Positions 45,345-53,473 of a stretch of DNA of 64,000 nt are shown in pieces. The position numbers and the translations under genes are program-made. How positions within the stretch are numbered: position 1 is the stretch's first letter; the number at the start of each line of letters is the position of its first letter. The stretch comes from Actinomycetes bacterium (GTDB lineage Bacteria; Actinomycetota; Acidimicrobiia; Acidimicrobiales; Palsa-688): positions 1 through 64,000 of the forward strand of contig JAKBAM010000013.1 in assembly GCA_021809105.1 (NCBI GenBank), read 5' to 3'. The notes beneath the pieces are model-generated. The model was not told where the DNA came from. It ran no database searches and saw nothing but the letters and a program-made list of their open reading frames with translations.

Positions 45345-45875
45345 ATGGCATCGAGCGTGCATGATGTGCGCGAGCGCCTACGCAGCCCGGAAGGGCAAAA
45401 GCTGCTGAAGTACTCGGCGGCCTCGGTGGTCTCTGTGATCGTCAGCGTGGTGTTCCTCGTCACTTTCGACGGTCTCCTCGGCTGGCCCGCCGTGCTCTCC
45501 AGCACCCTGGCCACGGCGATCGCCACGGTCCCGTCCTACGAGCTGAACCGCAAGTGGGCGTGGGGCAAGTCTGGCAAGGGTCATCTGTGGAAAGAAGTCG
45601 TGCCGTTCTGGGCGCTCGCCTTCCTCGGGTGGGGCATCTCCACCTTCTGCGTGGACGTGGCCGAGTCGTTCGCGCAGCACCATCACTTCGCCCACCTGGT
45701 CAAGACCGGGCTGGTGACGGTGGTCTACGTGGCAGCCTTCGGCGTCCTCTGGATCGCCAAGTTCGTGATCTTCAACAAGGTGCTCTTCGTGCACGACCAC
45801 CACCGCGACACGATCAACACCATAAGTGCCCCCGTATGGACGGCCGACCGGGATCAGGCAGGAGCATTCGACTGA
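45345..45875 (+). CDS. GtrA-like membrane protein
   Basis: 176 residues with four transmembrane helices (around 22-43, 47-65, 87-105 and 127-146). LLKYSAASVVSVIVSVVFLVTFD at the start and YELNRKWAWGK between helices 2 and 3 are GtrA-family hallmarks. These proteins help translocate polyprenyl-linked sugars. It opens a group of glycan-type genes. The following methyltransferase frame overlaps its end. Confidence 0.88.
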   Translation: MASSVHDVRERLRSPEGQKLLKYSAASVVSVIVSVVFLVTFDGLLGWPAVLSSTLATAIATVPSYELNRKWAWGKSGKGHLWKEVVPFWALAFLGWGISTFCVDVAESFAQHHHFAHLVKTGLVTVVYVAAFGVLWIAKFVIFNKVLFVHDHHRDTINTISAPVWTADRDQAGAFD

Positions 45876-46498
45876 CTCCTTCGGTCCTCGAGGTCGCCCG
45901 GGTGACCAAGGGGTTCATGCCCGATGACGAGGGGATTGCGCTTCACGCAGCAGGGCAAGTGGCAGCCTCCACCGGCCTCGGACCGCTGCTGGAGGTCGGT
46001 ACCTACTGCGGCAAGTCAGCGTTGTACCTGGGCGATGCGGCGCGAAATGGGGGCCAGGTGCTGTTCAGCGTCGACCACCACAGAGGCTCCGAGGAAAACC
46101 AGGAGGGTTGGGAACACCACGACCCCGACGTCGTGGACGCCAACGGCCGCATGGACACGCTGCCCTTCGCTCGGCAAGCGCTGGCGGCTGCCAAGCTCGA
46201 AGAGCACGTGGTCCTAGTCGTCGGCGCCTCGACGAGTGTGGCGCGGGTGTGGGGAGCCCCGCTCAGCTTGCTGTTCATCGACGGTGGGCACGGGGCGGAG
46301 GTGGCGTGGGCCGACTACGACGCGTGGACACCCAAGTTGGCGCCTGGCGGAATCCTCGCCATCCACGACGTGTTCGAGGACCCGAGCGCCGGCGGCCGGC
46401 CTCCTTTCGAGCTGTACTGCGAGGCAGTGGCGTCGGGTTGCTACGTCGAGGAGGCTGAAGCGGGCTGCGGGAGCCTGAGGGTCCTGCGGCGGGTCTGA
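45836..46498 (+). CDS. Class I SAM-dependent methyltransferase (Methyltransf_24-like)
   Basis: 220 residues from ATG 45836. LLEVGTYCGKSALYLGDAA is motif I, FSVDHHRG motif II, LLFIDGGHGAEVAWADYDAW and GGILAIHDVFED the family C-terminal block. The start is uncertain: ATG 45836 overlaps the GtrA gene by 40 bp; CTG 45872 overlaps its stop as CTGA and has AGGAG 7 nt upstream; GTG 45902 is downstream. Acceptor unknown; probably sugar or lipid in this context. Confidence 0.85.
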   Translation: MDGRPGSGRSIRLTPSVLEVARVTKGFMPDDEGIALHAAGQVAASTGLGPLLEVGTYCGKSALYLGDAARNGGQVLFSVDHHRGSEENQEGWEHHDPDVVDANGRMDTLPFARQALAAAKLEEHVVLVVGASTSVARVWGAPLSLLFIDGGHGAEVAWADYDAWTPKLAPGGILAIHDVFEDPSAGGRPPFELYCEAVASGCYVEEAEAGCGSLRVLRRV

Positions 46499-46544
46499 AT
46501 ACCCCCGTGCGGCTCTGATGCCCAAGCGGTCGGCGGGAGGTGAT

Positions 46545-47609
46545 TCAGCCGAGCCGAGCCCTCTCGGGCCCCGGCGGAAGGGCCTGATCCATCGACGAGG
46601 CGAACCCGCCGGGCAGGAAGAAGCCCGAGGCCGGCCCTTGGCCGAACAGCACGTGGTCGGCCATCAGCACCGCGGCTGCGGTGTAGGTCGAACGCTCTCC
46701 GCCGGGGTAGCGGACGCACTGCGGGTGGACGCACCCCGTGCCGTACGCTCCGTCCTCGTCGCGTAGGTGGCGTGTCCATGACAGGAGGGTGGCGGCCCGC
46801 TCGTGCCAGCCAACGGCTGCCGCCGCCATGACGCACTCGGCGGTCTCGGCTGCAGTCACCCACGGGTTGCTCGCGACGCAACGTACGCCGAGGCCTTCCA
46901 TGATGAATACCGGCCAGCCGGACTCCATCCGCGCCGTGGCGGCCTCGCCCGTCAGCGCGCCGCTCAACACGGGGTAGTACCAGTCCATCGCCCACCTGTC
47001 CTTCGGCAAGAAGACGGAGGGACGGTCGGCGATGCTCTCCCCGACCCGCTCGGCGGCCAGGTCCCACCCGGGCCGCTCGCGACCGGTTGCCTCTGCGACT
47101 GCCACCGCACACCGGAGGCTGTGGTAGATCGACGCGTTGGCGGTGAGGAGGGCAAATTGTCCAGGGGCGCCGTCCACGTCGCGTGACCAAGCGATCTCTC
47201 CGCCTGGGCGCTGCAGGCCGACCACGAAGCCGATGGCGGCCTCGACGACGGGCCACATGGTGTCGAGGAAACCGCGGTCGCCGGTCTCCAGGTAGTGCCA
47301 CCAGACCCCGGCCGCGACATAGGCGCAGACGTTCGGATCCCTGCGGGGCTCCTCTATCCCCTCCGCCAGGTAATACAGGCACCAGCTCCCGTCGGCAAGC
47401 TGCGTCGAGCGCAGCCATTCGTAGGCTGCCTCGGCCTCGCTGAGCCGGCCTGCCAGGGCTAGAGCCATCGCCGCCTCCGTGTGGTTCCACGGATCGGCAT
47501 GGCCCCCGGGGAACCAGGGGATCATGCCGCCCGGCAACTGCACCGACGCGATCCAGTCCCCCGTGCTGTTCAGCTGTGCTCGGGTCAGCTGCCCGCTCGT
47601 ACCGCTCAT
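46545..47609 (-). CDS. Alpha/alpha-toroid protein (prenyltransferase-like repeat)
   Basis: 354 residues. It has repeated helix-hairpin units: GGMIPWFPGGHADPWNHTEAAMALALAGR, STQLADGSWCLYYLAEG, VGLQRPGGEIAW, LRDEDGAYGTGCVHPQ, each with the Q-x-x-G-x-W or DGxW style of squalene cyclase/prenyltransferase toroids. The catalytic DxDD of cyclases is absent, so function is unclear; a glycosidase-like toroid is also possible. ATG overlaps the methyltransferase stop (ATGA). Last gene of the minus-strand run GT4-methyltransferase-toroid. Confidence 0.78.
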   Translation of the reverse strand: MSGTSGQLTRAQLNSTGDWIASVQLPGGMIPWFPGGHADPWNHTEAAMALALAGRLSEAEAAYEWLRSTQLADGSWCLYYLAEGIEEPRRDPNVCAYVAAGVWWHYLETGDRGFLDTMWPVVEAAIGFVVGLQRPGGEIAWSRDVDGAPGQFALLTANASIYHSLRCAVAVAEATGRERPGWDLAAERVGESIADRPSVFLPKDRWAMDWYYPVLSGALTGEAATARMESGWPVFIMEGLGVRCVASNPWVTAAETAECVMAAAAVGWHERAATLLSWTRHLRDEDGAYGTGCVHPQCVRYPGGERSTYTAAAVLMADHVLFGQGPASGFFLPGGFASSMDQALPPGPERARLG

Positions 47610-48316
47610 GCCGGCTTGCGGAGGTACAGCACCGAGCTCTTGCCGAGCACCGGGTTGAGCAACGCCTCGGGCACCCGGGTCAGTGGTGTGTGGTGGGTGA
47701 TGTCCCACACCAGCATGCGGTGGTAAGCACGGACCAAGCGGTGGTCATCGTTTCCAACCCCGACGGCGGCTTTCAACCACCAGTACGGCGTGTGGAGGGC
47801 GTGGGCGTGGTGCCGCGAGTAGACCTCCAAGCCCGCGCATTCCAGTCGCTCGATCAGCGCCGAGCGCCTGTAGATCCTCACGTGGCCGCCGGGTGTCATG
47901 TGGTACTCGTCGGAGATGGCCCAGGTGACCAGCTCTGGCAGCCACCGGGGCACGGTGACAGCCATCGTCCCCCCCGGGCGCAGGACCCTGACCAGCTCCA
48001 AGATGGCGCCACGGTCGTCGGGGATGTGCTCGAGGACCTCAGCGGCAATGATGCGGTCGAAGCTGTCCGACAGGAACGGAAGAGCCAGAGCATCAGCGAC
48101 GGAGCTGCCACCGGTCCCCCCGGTCCATGCCTCCTCTGCGACGATTGCCTGCATCATGCCCGTCGCCGCCTTCACTTCGCCGGCATCGGCATCGACCGCC
48201 ACGACGCGTGCGCCGTAGCGCATCGCCTCGAACGCGTGCCGCCCTCCTCCGCTGCCCATGTCCATCAGGCGGTCGCCGGGAGCCACCCGGAGCGTGTCGT
48301 ACCTAACGGTGAGCAT
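47606..48316 (-). CDS. Class I SAM-dependent methyltransferase (Methyltransf_11-like)
   Basis: 236 residues. LMDMGSGGGRHAFEAMRYG is motif I, VVAVDAD motif II, FDRIIAAEVLEHIPDD motif post-II, ELVRVLRPGGTMAVTVP motif III. The C-terminal half is aromatic-rich and may bind a lipid or polyprenyl acceptor. Translationally coupled on both sides (ATGA overlaps with the GT4 stop and the toroid start), so the three products probably act in one pathway. Confidence 0.88.
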   Translation of the reverse strand: MLTVRYDTLRVAPGDRLMDMGSGGGRHAFEAMRYGARVVAVDADAGEVKAATGMMQAIVAEEAWTGGTGGSSVADALALPFLSDSFDRIIAAEVLEHIPDDRGAILELVRVLRPGGTMAVTVPRWLPELVTWAISDEYHMTPGGHVRIYRRSALIERLECAGLEVYSRHHAHALHTPYWWLKAAVGVGNDDHRLVRAYHRMLVWDITHHTPLTRVPEALLNPVLGKSSVLYLRKPA

Positions 48317-49584
48317 CAGCTGGCCGCCGCCAGGCGTTGGTGGTCTATGACCCAGCGGTAGTGCTCGGCAGTGGTCGCAGCACAGGCCTGCCAGGTGAAG
48401 CGTTCGAGGACCCGCGCCCGCCCGGCCGCCGATAGGCGAGCCGACAGGTCACGATCGTCCAGGAGCCGACCGATTGCCATCGCCAGCTCACCGGGATCGT
48501 TGGGTTCGACCAGGAGGCCGGTCTCTCCGCTGGTCCCGACGACCTCCGGCAGGGCGCCCCCCGTGGTGGCCACGAGGGGAACGCCGCACGCCATCGCCTC
48601 GACGGCGGGGAGCGAAAAGCCTTCGTACAGGGAAGGAACGACCGCCACCTGCGCCTCTGCGTAAAGCTCGACGAGCCGGTCGTCGCTCACGCCCGATGCG
48701 AAGGTCACGCAGCTCGACAGCCCGAGGCTTGCCAAAGTGGAGGCGACCGGGCTGTCGTCCCTCAGCCGTCCGACCACAACCAGGTGGGCATCAGGGTGTT
48801 CGACGCGGAGCTTGGCGAGCGCCTCCAGGAGCGGCGACAAGCCCTTCATCGGGACATCCGAGCTGGCGGTCGTCATTATTCGGCCGGGGACCCTGACGAC
48901 GTCTGGTCGGGGCCTGAAGTGGGTGTGGTCGGCCCCGATCGGCACAACTGCGAGCTTCTCGGGCTCCACGCCCATCTGCTCGACGATGTGGTTCTTCGAC
49001 GAGTGGGAAACCGTCACTATGCGAGGAAAGCGGCGGGCCACCCGCTTCTGCATCTCGACGAACCCGTACCAGCGCCTGAGCGTGACCTGGCGCTTGAGCC
49101 CCTGGGCGTGGGCGAGGTCGAGCCTCCGATCGACGGTGATCGGATGGTGACAGGTGCCGAGGACCGGCCACCCGTCGTCCATGACGCCGAGGAGCGCCCT
49201 ACCGAACGTCTGGTTGTCGTGGACCACGTCGAACTCACCGCGCCGCTCGGCGAGGGCGCGCCGGACCCGGAGGCTGAAGGTCCTCGGCTCGGGGAAGCCG
49301 GCAGTACACATGAGTGCGAACTCGAGCGCATCCACCTTGGAGCGGAACTCACGGAGGCGTGGCACGCGGAAAGGGTCGCTGGCCCTGTACAGGTCGAGGC
49401 TCGGCACCGGTACGAAGCCCACGCCCGCGTCGAGGATCGGCCAGGGTTGACCGGAGAACACGGTGACCCGGTGGCCCAGCTCGGTCAGCTCTCGTGCCAG
49501 GTAACGGGTGTAGACGCCCTGGCCGCCGGAGTGCGGGTTGCCCCGGTAGACGAGCAATGCGATCCGGAGGGAGTCGTCGGGCAT
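48316..49584 (-). CDS. Glycosyltransferase family 4 (GT-B)
   Basis: 422 residues from ATG 49584. The donor site is IMTTASSDVPMKGLSPLLEAL followed by LVVVGRL and EGFSLPAVEAMACGVPLVATTGGALPEVVG, the GT4 E-x7-E motif. N-terminal LVYRGNPHSGGQGVYTRYLARELTELGH is the acceptor domain opening. Cytoplasmic, retaining mechanism. Heads the operon with methyltransferase and toroid. A long upstream in-frame extension is discarded. Confidence 0.92.
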   Translation of the reverse strand: MPDDSLRIALLVYRGNPHSGGQGVYTRYLARELTELGHRVTVFSGQPWPILDAGVGFVPVPSLDLYRASDPFRVPRLREFRSKVDALEFALMCTAGFPEPRTFSLRVRRALAERRGEFDVVHDNQTFGRALLGVMDDGWPVLGTCHHPITVDRRLDLAHAQGLKRQVTLRRWYGFVEMQKRVARRFPRIVTVSHSSKNHIVEQMGVEPEKLAVVPIGADHTHFRPRPDVVRVPGRIMTTASSDVPMKGLSPLLEALAKLRVEHPDAHLVVVGRLRDDSPVASTLASLGLSSCVTFASGVSDDRLVELYAEAQVAVVPSLYEGFSLPAVEAMACGVPLVATTGGALPEVVGTSGETGLLVEPNDPGELAMAIGRLLDDRDLSARLSAAGRARVLERFTWQACAATTAEHYRWVIDHQRLAAAS

Positions 49585-49618
49585 GAGCCACAAACTCTGA
49601 CCGTTGGGCCGCTGACGG

Positions 49619-50200
49619 TCAAACCGGTGCAGCAGGCCCGACCGACCGGCCCGATGTCGTCCGGGCCATTGAATCGGCGAGGGCACCCACCTTCGCGGCG
49701 AGCTCGTTACGGGTTCGCTCATAGGCGCGTCGCCGCTGGCCCATCGGGTCGACGACATCTTGCCCGCCGTCCAGCGCCAGGATGTCCGCCGGCTTGCGCC
49801 CGGCATGGAGCCAGGACACCCAGGCGGCGAGGTCGGTACCCTGAAGCCGGTCCGCCACCTGTGTCGCCCTCTCCAGCACCTCGTGGAGCCGGAACACCTT
49901 CGGCCACGCCTGAGGGTGGTCCCCGACGACGCTGATGACGTGCTGGCGGGTCATGGCGACCACTAGGCCGGCCTCGTCCAGCAACGACTCGTCGAGCTGC
50001 TGGCTGCGGTGCCCGGACAGGTCTACGCCGATGTCGGCCATCACCGACACCACCTCGTCGGGGGCCGGCCATCCCCCCGCCAGCAGGCCGGCCGATGCCA
50101 CCGACACGTCGAGCCCTACCCGAGCCGCGGCCGCAGCGAAGAGGCCGGCGGCCATCGGGGAGCGGCACTGGTTGGCGGTGCAGACGAAGAGTATGTCGAT
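49619..50200 (-). CDS. Low-molecular-weight protein-tyrosine phosphatase (no canonical start codon)
   Basis: 193 residues when read from ATC 50200. The P-loop C-x5-R-S is VCTANQCRSPM (C7, R13) and the general acid lies in VVDPMG. The only ATG (50155) falls inside the P-loop helix and would delete the nucleophile. In-frame codons back to the TAG at 50210-50212 include no ATG, GTG or TTG, only ATC and ATA. Either a rare start is used or the sequence has an error. Bacterial LMW-PTPs often control exopolysaccharide tyrosine kinases, which suits the surrounding glycosyltransferases. Confidence 0.82.
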   Translation of the reverse strand: MDILFVCTANQCRSPMAAGLFAAAAARVGLDVSVASAGLLAGGWPAPDEVVSVMADIGVDLSGHRSQQLDESLLDEAGLVVAMTRQHVISVVGDHPQAWPKVFRLHEVLERATQVADRLQGTDLAAWVSWLHAGRKPADILALDGGQDVVDPMGQRRRAYERTRNELAAKVGALADSMARTTSGRSVGPAAPV

Positions 50201-50277
50201 GGATCGAAGCTACAGCGGCGAGGATCACGGGCCGAGGCGGCCCGCTACCGTGGCAGCCCATCAGCCTTCTTCCCGGG

Positions 50278-51009
50278 GTGCCTGCACTGTCGGTGTCGAT
50301 CGTGATGCCGGCACACAACGAAGCGTCCTACCTCGCCGACGCAGTCGAGCGGACGGTGCGCGGGCTACGGGACCGAGGCCTGCGCTTCGAGGTGCTCGTG
50401 GTCGAGAACGGGTCCACCGACCAGACCGTAGCGGTGGCTGATCGGGCGTCCCGCGAGTTCGAAGAGGTCCGCGTCCTGCGTAGGCCCGTGGCGGACTACG
50501 GCGCAGCACTGAGGGCCGGGTTCCTGGAGGCGTCCGGCGAGCAGGTGATCAACTTCGACGTGGACCTGGTGGACCTCGGGTTCTTGGAGACCGCCCGGAA
50601 GGTGGTCGAGCAACAGGCCGCGGTCGTCGTGGTGGGAAGCAAGCGCAGCTCCGGGGCCGAGGACAGCCGGCCGCGCGGGCGGCGCCTGGTCACCGCAGTC
50701 TTCTCGCTGCTACTCGAGGTGGCTTTCGGGCTCTGCGTGAGCGACACCCACGGGATGAAGCTCCTGGTGCGCGAGCCGTTGCTGCCAGTGGTCGACGCCA
50801 GTCGGTTCGGTGCCGACATCTTCGACACCGAAGTCGTCCTGCGCGCCGAGAGGGCCGGCCTGCTCGTCGTGGAGGTCCCCGTGGCGGTCACCGACGGGCG
50901 CCCGCCGCGCACCTCTATCCTGAGGCGTATACCCCGGTCCCTGGTGGGACTGAGCCGGTTGCGGCTGGCGCTGTGGGCCGAGCGCGGCCGGGCGTCACCC
51001 CACCCCTAG
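50278..51009 (+). CDS. Glycosyltransferase family 2
   Basis: 243 residues from GTG 50278. VSIVMPAHNEASYLADAVERTV, VVENGSTDQT and FDVDLVDL in the place of the DXD are GT-A/GT2 features of polyprenyl-phosphate sugar synthases. ILRRIPRSLVGLSRLRLALW near the C-terminus is amphipathic, with no transmembrane helix. With GtrA at 45345 it could make and flip a polyprenyl-linked sugar. The frame extends upstream through the phosphatase gene, unlikely to be used. Ends overlapping hemY by 15 bp. Confidence 0.86.
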   Translation: MPALSVSIVMPAHNEASYLADAVERTVRGLRDRGLRFEVLVVENGSTDQTVAVADRASREFEEVRVLRRPVADYGAALRAGFLEASGEQVINFDVDLVDLGFLETARKVVEQQAAVVVVGSKRSSGAEDSRPRGRRLVTAVFSLLLEVAFGLCVSDTHGMKLLVREPLLPVVDASRFGADIFDTEVVLRAERAGLLVVEVPVAVTDGRPPRTSILRRIPRSLVGLSRLRLALWAERGRASPHP

Positions 51010-52386
51010 CCCGCGGTCCCTGCCGGGCGAGGTCATGGCGAGCAGGATCCCAGCCGCCCGGCGCCCCGAGCCTATGCACGCCGGGATCCCGGCCCCGCGA
51101 TAGGCCGCGCCTGCCAGCGCAATGCCCGGCTGATCCGAGGCCAGCGCTGCGTCGATGGAGGCGACCCTGCGGGAGTGCCCGACCGAGTACTGGGGGAAGC
51201 TCCCCGCCCAGCGGGTCACCCGCGCGCTGTCCGGCGCCGGGAGCCGTTGGCTGAGGGCGATGCCGAGCTCTTCCGACAGGCGCTCGACCAGGGTGTCGTC
51301 ACCTAGCCCGATGGCGCGTTCGTCCCCGGACCGTCCGGCCGATAGCCGGACCAGTGTCCTCCCCGCCGTACCCCAATGAGGCCACTTGGCGGAAGCGAAC
51401 GAGCATGCGGTCATCAGGCGCCCCGCGGTTCGGGGGACCAGGAAACCGTTGACCCCTTCAGGCACCGGCACGGATCCCGCGGGAAAAGACATCGTCACCA
51501 CGACGACCGATGCATGGTCGATCTCGCGCAGGCCGGTGGCGGCGGAGGGAGACACTGCATCCACGAGCCCGGCCGCGGCCGGGGCCGGCGCGGCCAGCAC
51601 CACGCCGTCGTAGCGCTCCCCTCCGTCGACGGAAATGCCACCGCCTGCGGTGGGTGCCAATGGCCCGACCGCCCGGTCCGCGAACGTGGCCCCCCGCTCC
51701 TTCAGCTTGGATACCAGCACCTCGACCATCCGGCCCAGACCGAGACGCGGCGTGAGGAACACCGGGCCTGTCGGGCCGGCGGAGCCCATGGTCCGAAGCG
51801 CCAGGAGCAGGCTGCGAGACCTGCGCGCCGCCGACACGAGCTGAGGCACCGTGGCAGACGCGCTCAGCTCGTCGGTGCGCCCGGCGTGTATCCCGCCGAC
51901 GAGGGGGTCGACCAGGCGGGTGGCCACTTCCTTGCCGAAGCGGGCCGCGACCAAGTCGTACACCGAGAGGTCGTCCGGGATCTCCGTGCGAGGCAGCAGG
52001 AGGTCGAGCCCTGCTCTCAGGGCGCCGAACGGGGACAGGATCCCGCTCCGGGCGATGGCCGACAGCCGCCCGGGCACCCCAAGCACCAAGCCGTCCGGAA
52101 GGGGTCGCAGGCGGCCACCCCACCAGACCATCGACGATCCGGCCGCCGGCCCCACCAACTCGCCTGTGATCCCGAGCTCTGCGCAGAGCTGCACCGCCTC
52201 GGGCACCCGGGTCAGGAAGGCATCCGGGCCCTCGTCCACCGCTCGACCCTCGAATTGCGTGGTGCGGATCTTGCCCCCAGGCGGTCCTGGGTCGAACACC
52301 GTCACTGACGCATCGGAGGAGCGGGAGGTCAGTTCCCAGGCTGCGGCCAGCCCGGCTATCCCGCTGCCCACCACGGCGTACCTCAC
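50995..52386 (-). CDS. hemY: Coproporphyrinogen III/protoporphyrinogen oxidase HemY (CgoX)
   Basis: 463 residues. FAD motif [15 protein letters not shown] (residues 5-19), [22 protein letters not shown] and the C-terminal [25 protein letters not shown] are HemY signatures. With HemQ at 29927, an actinobacterial CgoX role oxidising coproporphyrinogen III to coproporphyrin III is inferred. GTG start overlaps the hemE stop (GTGA). Confidence 0.94.
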   Translation of the reverse strand: MRYAVVGSGIAGLAAAWELTSRSSDASVTVFDPGPPGGKIRTTQFEGRAVDEGPDAFLTRVPEAVQLCAELGITGELVGPAAGSSMVWWGGRLRPLPDGLVLGVPGRLSAIARSGILSPFGALRAGLDLLLPRTEIPDDLSVYDLVAARFGKEVATRLVDPLVGGIHAGRTDELSASATVPQLVSAARRSRSLLLALRTMGSAGPTGPVFLTPRLGLGRMVEVLVSKLKERGATFADRAVGPLAPTAGGGISVDGGERYDGVVLAAPAPAAAGLVDAVSPSAATGLREIDHASVVVVTMSFPAGSVPVPEGVNGFLVPRTAGRLMTACSFASAKWPHWGTAGRTLVRLSAGRSGDERAIGLGDDTLVERLSEELGIALSQRLPAPDSARVTRWAGSFPQYSVGHSRRVASIDAALASDQPGIALAGAAYRGAGIPACIGSGRRAAGILLAMTSPGRDRGLGVG

Positions 52387-53423
52387 AGCGACGGATGAAC
52401 GGTGGTGTGCACCAGTTCGACCAGGCGGCTCAGCACCGACGGGTCGGTCGTGGGCAGGACGCCGTGGCCGAGGTTGAAGATGTGACCACTTAGATCGGCG
52501 GCTGCTGACAAGACCTCCAGGGCTTTGACCTCGGTGGCCTCCCAGCCAGCGCCGACCGCAGCCGGGTCCAAATTGCCCTGCAGCGCTACGCGACCGCCGG
52601 TTCGCTCGGCCGCAGTCGCCAGTGGCACCCGCCAGTCGACGCCGACGACATCCGCGCCGGCCTCAGCCAGGAGCCCGAGCAGCTCGCCGGTCGTGACCCC
52701 GAAGTGGATGCGCGGCACGCCAAGGTCGGCGACGCCGGCGAATACCTTGGTGCTGGCGGGCAGCACGTAGCGGCGGTAGTCGTCGGGGGCCAGGGCGCCG
52801 GCCCAGCTGTCGAACACCTGAACCGCCGAAGCACCCGCGCCGACCTGGGAGCGCAAGGAGGCGATGGCATAATCGGCGAGGCGATCGAGCAGAGCGACCC
52901 AGAGCAGCGGGTCGTTGTACATGAGCGTCTTGGTGAGGACGTAGTCCTTGGACGGGCGACCCTCGATCAGGTAACTGGCAACCGTGAACGGGGCACCGGC
53001 AAATCCGATGAGGGGCACCTCCAACTCCTTGGCGAGGATCCGCACGGTTTCCGCGACGTATGGTGTGTGCTCGTCGGCGTTGAAAGGCGGCAACCGGTCA
53101 AGGTCGGCTGCGGTCCGGAACGGGTCTGCCACCACGGGTCCCACACCGGGAGCGATGTCGACGCCGAAGCCGGCGCCGTGCACCGGGACGACGATGTCGG
53201 AGTACAGGATGGCTGCGTCCACCCCGTAACGCCGCACCGGCTGCAGGGTGATCTCAGCCGCGAGCTCCGGCCTGGCGATGGCCTCCAGGATGCTGCCCGA
53301 TCCTCGGACGGCCCGATACTCCGGGAGGTGCCGGCCGGCCTGGCGCATGAACCAGACAGGGGTGTGGGACACCGGCTGGCGCCGGCAGGCGTCGAGGAAA
53401 GGGCTCGGATCGGGCTGGATCAC
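52383..53423 (-). CDS. hemE: Uroporphyrinogen decarboxylase HemE
   Basis: 346 residues from GTG 53423. [16 protein letters not shown] (residues 22-37) is the HemE signature 1, [16 protein letters not shown] signature 2, [10 protein letters not shown] holds the tyrosine/serine region and [11 protein letters not shown] the C-terminal block. Decarboxylates the four acetates of uroporphyrinogen III. First gene of hemE-hemY. 50 bp separates its start from helD, transcribed divergently. Confidence 0.96.
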   Translation of the reverse strand: MIQPDPSPFLDACRRQPVSHTPVWFMRQAGRHLPEYRAVRGSGSILEAIARPELAAEITLQPVRRYGVDAAILYSDIVVPVHGAGFGVDIAPGVGPVVADPFRTAADLDRLPPFNADEHTPYVAETVRILAKELEVPLIGFAGAPFTVASYLIEGRPSKDYVLTKTLMYNDPLLWVALLDRLADYAIASLRSQVGAGASAVQVFDSWAGALAPDDYRRYVLPASTKVFAGVADLGVPRIHFGVTTGELLGLLAEAGADVVGVDWRVPLATAAERTGGRVALQGNLDPAAVGAGWEATEVKALEVLSAAADLSGHIFNLGHGVLPTTDPSVLSRLVELVHTTVHPSL

Positions 53424-53473
53424 CGGCCCGACGCTAACTGGGGCATGGGCCCGATGGGCCCCGGTGGCTTGCA

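Noticed and set aside
50095-50277. N-terminal extension of the GT2 at 50278
   Set aside because: It overlaps the phosphatase P-loop region antisense and is Arg-rich; the GT-A fold starts right after GTG 50278.
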